Positions 57,993-64,000 of a stretch of DNA of 64,000 nucleotides are shown piece by piece. Each line of letters starts with the position of its first letter. Within the stretch, counting starts at the first letter, position 1. The stretch covers positions 3,383,501 through 3,447,500 of the forward strand of contig SMMW01000033.1 in NCBI GenBank assembly GCA_004794655.1, given 5' to 3'. Source of the stretch: Marisa cornuarietis. Taxonomy: Eukaryota > Mollusca > Gastropoda > Architaenioglossa > Ampullariidae. The position numbers were made by a program, and so were the translations under genes. The notes below the pieces were generated by a model. That model was not told where the DNA came from, ran no database searches, and saw only the letters and a program-made list of their open reading frames with translations.

Positions 57993-59228
57993 GTTAGAAC
58001 GAGACGCATCCATCAGTGACATTCAGAACTCACGGTACAAGAATTATTTACGCTGTCCATCGTACATTACCTGGCGGCCTTAAACTTTCCCGCTCTGTCA
58101 GTAGTTAACCGCATCAGGTGTCTGTTAGTGCCAATGCATGATGGGAGGACAGAGGGGTGGGGGAGCTCCAGTCTTCTGCCCGTGACTTTAAAAAAAAAAA
58201 GAAACTAAACTTTTGTCCTATTGATCAACAGGGGCAAAGGATGCCCGTTTCTGTGTGTTTTAAAGGACACCTACAGTTTGCCATCTTTGACAAAAATGTT
58301 ATTTTTAAATACCTACATATACATGTCGCTTTTACTTGTGTAATACTGTATTCGCATTTTTGTTTCTCGTGGCACGTTTATATTATTGAAATATTTCTGA
58401 AAATTGTCAATGATGCATGAAAGATGATAAAAACCAAAACAAACAAACAAACCAAGAACAAAAACAGACCAACCAACCAATAAATAATTCCTGTCTTGGA
58501 GAACGGAGATGCAGGACAGCGGCTTGAGTGCCCGTATGTCCTGTCGTTTGCTCACCGGAAGGGAAAGAAGCGCACGTGAACGCTCGTGCCGTGCTCAATA
58601 CTCGTTATTTTCTAATTTGTGGCACGTGCGACTCGTCCTGAAATTGAAGATCAGCTGTGGGAGGTGGAAAAAGGATCTGGAAAAGCAGAAAGACCCTGCA
58701 AATTCAGCTGCAAATTTAGCCAAGGCGTACAGTAAAGATGATCATTTCGGGGTATTTCCTGTCCGCTGCAGGGTAGGACGGAGGTAGGTCTGTGTCAGAA
58801 GTAGTCAACGATTAGAGTTCGTGCGAAAGATGTTAGCCTGATTGGCCGTTGGTCTACAGCGGGTCGGTCTCTGTTCTGGTGGGGGTGGGGGAGTCGGTTT
58901 TTTGATTGGTTGTAGTGGAAGAACCAGAGTCTACGTCTCTTTTCATGATCGCGAGACGCGCTAAACCGTGACACGAGACAAGAGGAGAAATGGAGTGGCA
59001 GTAGAGACAGACATACATGTCAACCAGTCAACTAAGCAGCCTACCTGGATGACAGGCAGACACGGTAGATGGAGATGATGGGCATGACGAACATGACAGA
59101 CGGAAATGTAGAAAGGCAGACGGGGAGACGAGCAGTCAGACAGACATGTTTGCTGGGTAAGAGGCGACAATGTATGAGCGCCTGTGAACAAGATCGTTCA
59201 TTATTTGTGCGTCCGCGGTCTTAGTCTT
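57993..59228. other. Gene-free sequence
   Basis: Two inverted CCAAT boxes (GATTGG) at about 58841 and 58904 flank a G-rich stretch (58877-58892). No exon is tied to them. 58980-59150 is rich in irregular GACAG motifs. Confidence 0.5.
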
Positions 59229-59530
59229 TTTTTTTCGTTCTTTTGTTGTTGTTCTTGTGCTTCTTGTTCTTCTTCCTTTTGTTCCTGATTTTTGTTGTTG
59301 TTCATGTTCGTGTTTTTATTTTTCACATTTTTGCTCTTGTTCTTGCTCTTGTTTTTTTTATTTTTTGTTGCTGTGTTTCTTGTTCTTGTTCATGTTGTTT
59401 TTGTTCTTGTATTTTATTGTTCTTGTGTTTCATGTTCTTAATTTTCTTGTTTTTTTGTCTCGTATTTTTGTTTATGTTGTTTTTGCTTTTCGCATTTTTG
59501 GTTATGTTCATTTTTTGCTTGTTTTTGTTA
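59229..59530 (+). repeat. TTG/TTC-rich low-complexity tract
   Basis: About 300 bp of irregular GTTCTTGTTT-like units, T-rich with few A. Long Phe/Leu/Cys-rich open frames over it are compositional artefacts. Confidence 0.75.
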
Positions 59531-59555
59531 CAACACACACACTCTCTCTCTCTCT

Positions 59556-59625
<70 letters not shown>
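59531..59625 (+). repeat. Compound (AC)n(TC)n(AC)34 microsatellite
   Basis: A short AC run, about nine TC units, then about 33 AC units from 59560. Confidence 0.95.
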
Positions 59626-59627
<2 letters not shown>

Positions 59628-60010
59628 AAGATTCCCGTTACGGAATACATCAGTGTTTTCCGTGACGTGCAACTAACATGAGTCACGTTCCCTGTGACAC
59701 CAGAAGCCAACGTTTCACAAGGAGTTAACTGACGAAGGACCCTGGATGGAGGGTGAGCGAAGTCAACGCTGTATTCTTAGTGAACGTGAGTTATATAAAA
59801 CCCAATCATACCTAGCACTCACCTAAATGGCAAGCGTCTTGTTACAGGGACACTTGGGAAAGAACGACTTTGAGCTCTTGCACTTGGCTTCCCAGATTCA
59901 AACGCTCATCTCACACGTGCTAGGTAAACATCGATGAGAGTATCAGTAGCCCAAAATTTCACTAATGAGTAGTCAACATTCCCAGAGGTTGTATTAGTTT
60001 AAGATTCCCG
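59626..60010. other. Gene-free sequence
   Basis: A TATATAAA at 59792-59799 has no linked exon. Nothing else is recognised. Confidence 0.5.
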
Positions 60011-60011
60011 C

Positions 60012-60063
<52 letters not shown>

Positions 60064-60076
60064 GCAACAACAACAA
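60011..60076 (+). repeat. (CAA)22 trinucleotide repeat
   Basis: About 22 CAA units with one CAG interruption near the 3' end. Confidence 0.95.
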
Positions 60077-61377
60077 AATTGATTTTATATAAATGTTAGA
60101 GGACGTGTAAGAAAAATGTTTATCGGCCTTTGTGATGAGAGAGATGTGAACTAGCTTTCTATTTCAATGGAAGCTGAAAGCGGTTTCTGGACACACCTTT
60201 TCTCTCGTCACGGGAATTTTTCTACAGTTTTGTCGCTTTGATTTATACCTATCCGGTTTCTCCTGACTTCACTTTAAACGAGATTTGCATTTAATGTAAA
60301 AATTGTCTTTTATTTGCAAGACAGATAAGAAGCACTTTTCTGTCTCTTTCTCATACTGTCTTCAGTTTCTAAGCTGTGAGCAAAATAAAATAAATTTCAA
60401 ACGAGACCAGAGTAAGGCATCTACTCCTACAGACTATCAAGATGCCTCCTATTTGAAGAACTGACAAAAATTGTTTTTAAAAAATTATCTATCGCTGGTT
60501 TTACAGACAGAGCTTCAAATCATATTTACATAGTGTAAAGTCAATGGCAGTTCTATCCATCTGACCAATAGAAGAAGAAAAGTTGCCCATGAAGTTGTTA
60601 TATTCGAGTTGATGAGGCATTTAGAAGAAAGTCTAGTGTTCTACACGAGACCCTCCAGTTCCCATGCGCTATGTGCGGACTGACTTAAGTTTTGGGGTCT
60701 TGTGAGCGCTTGCCTCCAGCCTTAACTCTCAAAGAAAGGGAGGAAATACGAGCACACTTAAACTGAACACGATTTACATCTTGCTTTCAAACTTTTTATT
60801 CTCCCTATCATCGCTTTTCTCAAATCGTTGCGTAGGGTGATTACAAGGGATGTTCCCATTATTCTTAATCAGGAAGCACAGAAGGAAGAAGAAAAGTAAT
60901 AAAGAGAGAGATAGAGAGAAAGTAGAAAAAAATGAAAGAAACGAAAAGAGAGAACTGTGTGTGTGAGAGAGAAGCAAGACAAAAAAGAAAGTAGAATGTG
61001 AAATATAGACAAAAGAATGGAAGAAAATGGAAAGAAAGAACGAATAAACGAACGAACAATCAGAAAGAAAGAAGAGGAGAAAACAAATCCTCACGACAAA
61101 CCTCAAGAAATCGCGACCTTTGGCAAGGGAGAGTAATTTCTGACATGGCGGGCAATTTCCTGGCCCCCTGCCGCCACGCGGGCTCAAATGGCGCATGCTT
61201 GACGAAGCCTGTTTTTGCCGCTGCCAAAACTTGTCATAATATCGAATCGACAGCACATTACTGCACCCGCTTCGCGAAGCCCGCAAACGTATAGTCTGCT
61301 ACAGTCGGCTCTGGGAGAAAGACAAGACGTTTCCTCACCCGAAGACTTGTGATCTCAACGCTGGGACTATATTTCGC
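60077..61377. other. Gene-free sequence with purine tract
   Basis: 60880-61080 is A/G-rich on the plus strand (GAAAGA-type). An ATG in GACATGGCGG context at 61144 opens a 50-codon frame that is not recognised. Confidence 0.5.
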
Positions 61378-61470
61378 TAAACGGGAGGCCGGTGCCGGGC
61401 CTCGAACAAGAGCGCTCTGCCCCTCGAACTCTCCTGTGCGAGACCGCTCTTCCTGCCGCCCCGACAAAAA
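61378..61470 (-). repeat. tRNA-like repeat fragment (possible SINE head)
   Basis: On the reverse strand GGGGCGGCAGGAAGAGCGG is followed about 45 bp later by a perfect box-B string GTTCGAGGCC and GGCACCGGCCTCCCG. An internal AAGAGCG/CGCTCTT pair can form a stem. The spacing fits a tRNA-derived head, but a full cloverleaf cannot be drawn and only one copy is present here. Confidence 0.3.
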
Positions 61471-61941
61471 TGGAGGGTGCATGTCAAACTAAAGTTTACG
61501 ATGACTCGTTTTGAGAAATAATTGAAACTCTGCTCACTGCGCTCATTAAGGCGCTTTATCTTCGGGGATCCTTTTGCTGCTGGATTGTTTTTCGACACTG
61601 GGTAACCCCGTGCGCTTAATCCCTGTCTCCATAAGTTACTTCCTTTGCCGTGAGGGACGCCTTAGGCTGGCGTAGAGAGAGACCGATCCTGAGCAGATTT
61701 GATTTCTTGTTTTGCGTGCTCTTGTTAATACTTCCAGACAACCTGTCTAAGCGGCGAGGTGCCACAGCAACCGTGCATGTGCTTGGAGTAGGGTGTGTGT
61801 CGGATTGCAGATCGCGAGGGTCCTGCGGGTCTAAGATCAGTGAAGTTTTATCAGGAAAAGGTAGAGTTCCGTGTACGCGGGAGCGAAGGTCAAAGACAGA
61901 GAGTAAGATGACTACAGCCTGAAAGTACTCACATGGTTGTG

Positions 61942-61943
<2 letters not shown>
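61471..61943. other. Gene-free sequence
   Basis: Nothing recognised. Confidence 0.6.

Positions 61944-62010
<67 letters not shown>
61944..62010 (+). repeat. (AC)33 microsatellite
   Basis: About 33 uninterrupted AC units. The Val-Cys repeat frame on the reverse strand is an artefact. Confidence 0.95.
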
Positions 62011-62013
<3 letters not shown>

Positions 62014-62415
62014 GAAACTTAGTCAATACAAAACACACACGTACTATTTTCCAGATGCAGTCTCCTGTCACCGGTGTCCACACAACAAACTTCTTCGTAC
62101 AGAATGTGTGGAAGGGGCTAGTAGTCGCCTGAGTCACGTGATGTTAACGACAGAAGAACTGGGCGCTCTGAATGATGCACCGTCACGCTGGTGCCCAGCG
62201 GCAGGTCTACGGTCACGATCACAGAAAAATGAACCACGGCCAGAGAAGTTGGCAATGCATGTGGCTATTTCAGTGTAATTGTCCGCCATCCACCTTTTTC
62301 AGACACTTGATTATGGAGACGCATACAAGACAAACCCATCCAAAGTGAAGCTAGTGTCTATGAGTTAACGATTGTCAAGAAATATGTAGCTTTTCTCTCT
62401 CTCTGTTCGCTTGTT

Positions 62416-62419
<4 letters not shown>
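62011..62419. other. Gene-free sequence
   Basis: Nothing recognised. Confidence 0.6.

Positions 62420-62477
<58 letters not shown>
62420..62477 (+). repeat. (GT)29 microsatellite
   Basis: About 28-29 GT units preceded by two TTTG units. Confidence 0.95.
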
Positions 62478-62481
<4 letters not shown>

Positions 62482-64000
62482 ACAACATGGAGTGGGATAA
62501 AACTTATAAGCTTTATTAATACAAGAAATAAAGCAATGAAAAGATATATAAATGGACGACAATGCACAAAGAGTGGATTGTTAAGAACTACACCTGAAAT
62601 GTGCACGTGTCCTAAACGAAAAGGACTGACCATAAAATATGGCAAGAATATAATCCACGCCCCCACTGTATGTTAGGCTGATGTACAGTGTGTCCATGCG
62701 CCGTCCTTGTCTCGATGGTCCATATTCACGTTACATTTTTAAGACCCCCACCAAGGCCTGTATGATGTAAAAGGTGCATTTTCTCCAGGAAATCCAGGTA
62801 TCACTTTAGGAGTTTAGGTAATCTCCTGGAAGGAGGGGCGGAAATAAAGACATTATTAAAGACTAACCCGGGAGTTATTTCAGATGAACTGGCTTAGATG
62901 GCAACAAGATACTAATTTGCAAAATCTAATTTAATAATAGTATTTAGTTCTAGAACACAAACATTTGAGTGTTTTCAGAAGTGCGTTGAGGAAAGTGGGA
63001 AATGAGGGGGAATAATATCCCTGGTCCCCGTGTTAATTGAGTAGAATCCTTGTTATGACAAGGGCTCTTAACATTTGTTTCAGAGCTCTGAAATATTTGC
63101 GTCCTCTACGTCAGTCTATCAAGGCCAAACAATTTTAATGATAGCTCTTAACTAAGATACTTTAATAAAATATTAATAAACATATCAACAATGAAAAAGT
63201 TATTTTGCGCGCCTAATGTTTTACCCGAGTGTGCATTTAAACACTGCCACTCTTGATGTGTTTCTGGCCTACATCTGTCCACCTTATCTGTCTCCAGTTA
63301 ATACACATTTCATTCTTTACCCCGTACCTTTTCACCTTTCCATTCAATGTTATATTGAGTTGAACAAGACACAATAAATAATGTTTACAGACAATTAAAT
63401 AATGAAAGTTTGCTATGAGAATTTTTAAAAACGCATAGCAGCAATCGGAGTGAATAAAACATTAGAATTAGAAGATTAGACAACGTACATAATATTTTGA
63501 TAAGAGAAATAAATCATACGAAAATTAAAGAAGCCAGGTAATAACCGCCGGCAGTAACAACAAGCTTATTGTTGCTCATTGGAAAATCACTCCGAAATAC
63601 ATGGAGAGAAGCGGTAATGTGAGAGGATGATGGCTGGTTGGGGATGTTATCAGTGATGCGACAACATCAGTGAGGCAACAACGATTGGAAACAGCGGGAA
63701 GAGACCACCGTCATCTATCACCTCTGACGTCATTACTATCATTCGCATTATCGTCAAATCATCACCAGTCGACAGAAAGACTGTGTTGTTGACTGATTTA
63801 CCGGCATGTTTACCTCTGACCATTTATTTGTTTGCTTCCCGTGGGGCGTTTAGGTCAACCTATCGAGGAAGGCTAAGGGACGGGTGAGAAAACAAAAAAG
63901 TCATTGTCTTGTTACAGATGGTACAGCAAACAGCTTGTGTCGGCTGTACGCACTCCTCTTTCCTCTACTGAAGCCAGCGTCGTGCGTGCGTGTAACAGAT
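62478..64000. other. Gene-free AT-rich sequence to window end
   Basis: No open frame of note, repeat or motif cluster is recognised. Confidence 0.6.

Noticed and set aside
1..64000. Conserved microRNAs, rRNA, spliceosomal RNAs
   Set aside because: I looked by eye for familiar strings (let-7, miR-100, miR-124, miR-71, miR-2, 5S, U6) and saw none; a covariance-model scan would be needed to exclude them.

Overview
The window looks like nuclear DNA from an invertebrate animal, most likely a gastropod or other mollusc. There is no dense run of long open frames, no ribosome-binding-site and operon layout, and no recognisable conserved protein gene. Instead there are dozens of long simple repeats (CA/GT tracts up to about 34 units), a tRNA-derived SINE family in at least four copies, and two 5'-truncated copies of one non-LTR retrotransposon (LINE). 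The mollusc assignment is an inference from the style of the SINE and the microsatellite load; no species diagnosis is possible from sequence alone.

Layout. 0-7 kb: gene-free, with a motif-dense candidate enhancer at 340-710. 6.9-7.1 kb: a TATA-type core-promoter candidate. 7-25 kb: gene-free, with one tRNA-like SINE candidate near 14.3 kb, a candidate spliced exon at 19.15-19.35 kb and a SINE copy at 22.5 kb. 25-27 kb: two more SINE copies (one with a clean 15-bp target-site duplication) and a very CpG-dense 115-bp patch. 27-32 kb: GC-richer, repeat-poor sequence carrying isolated MEF2-like and Hox/Pbx-like sites. 32-41.3 kb: AT-rich, holding both LINE fragments (32.0 and 40.8 kb), a fourth SINE and a two-copy unknown dispersed repeat. 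41-50 kb: AT-rich, with twin K50-homeodomain-like sites, a nested hairpin, a 59-bp degenerate minisatellite and an exact 65-bp tandem duplication. 50.7-51.9 kb: the most coding-like patch, with a candidate terminal exon followed by a poly(A) signal. 52.1-52.6 kb: a duplicated segment whose two copies carry different microsatellites. 53.6-58 kb: ATGGC/YY1-like motifs, perfect DR1 and DR2 nuclear-receptor half-site pairs and a paired E-box. 58-64 kb: gene-free, long CA/CAA/GT tracts and a tRNA-like repeat fragment.

How it fits together. The best reading is a non-coding stretch: an intergenic region or very large intron, with regulatory islands between mobile elements and simple repeats. Only the mobile-element remnants (LINE fragments with the WNPQG/GRPR/TWRR C-terminal signature; SINEs with box-A/box-B heads and a shared GGCGTAAAAC tail) are assigned with good confidence. 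Exon, promoter and enhancer calls are low-confidence leads that need RNA-seq or cross-species alignment.
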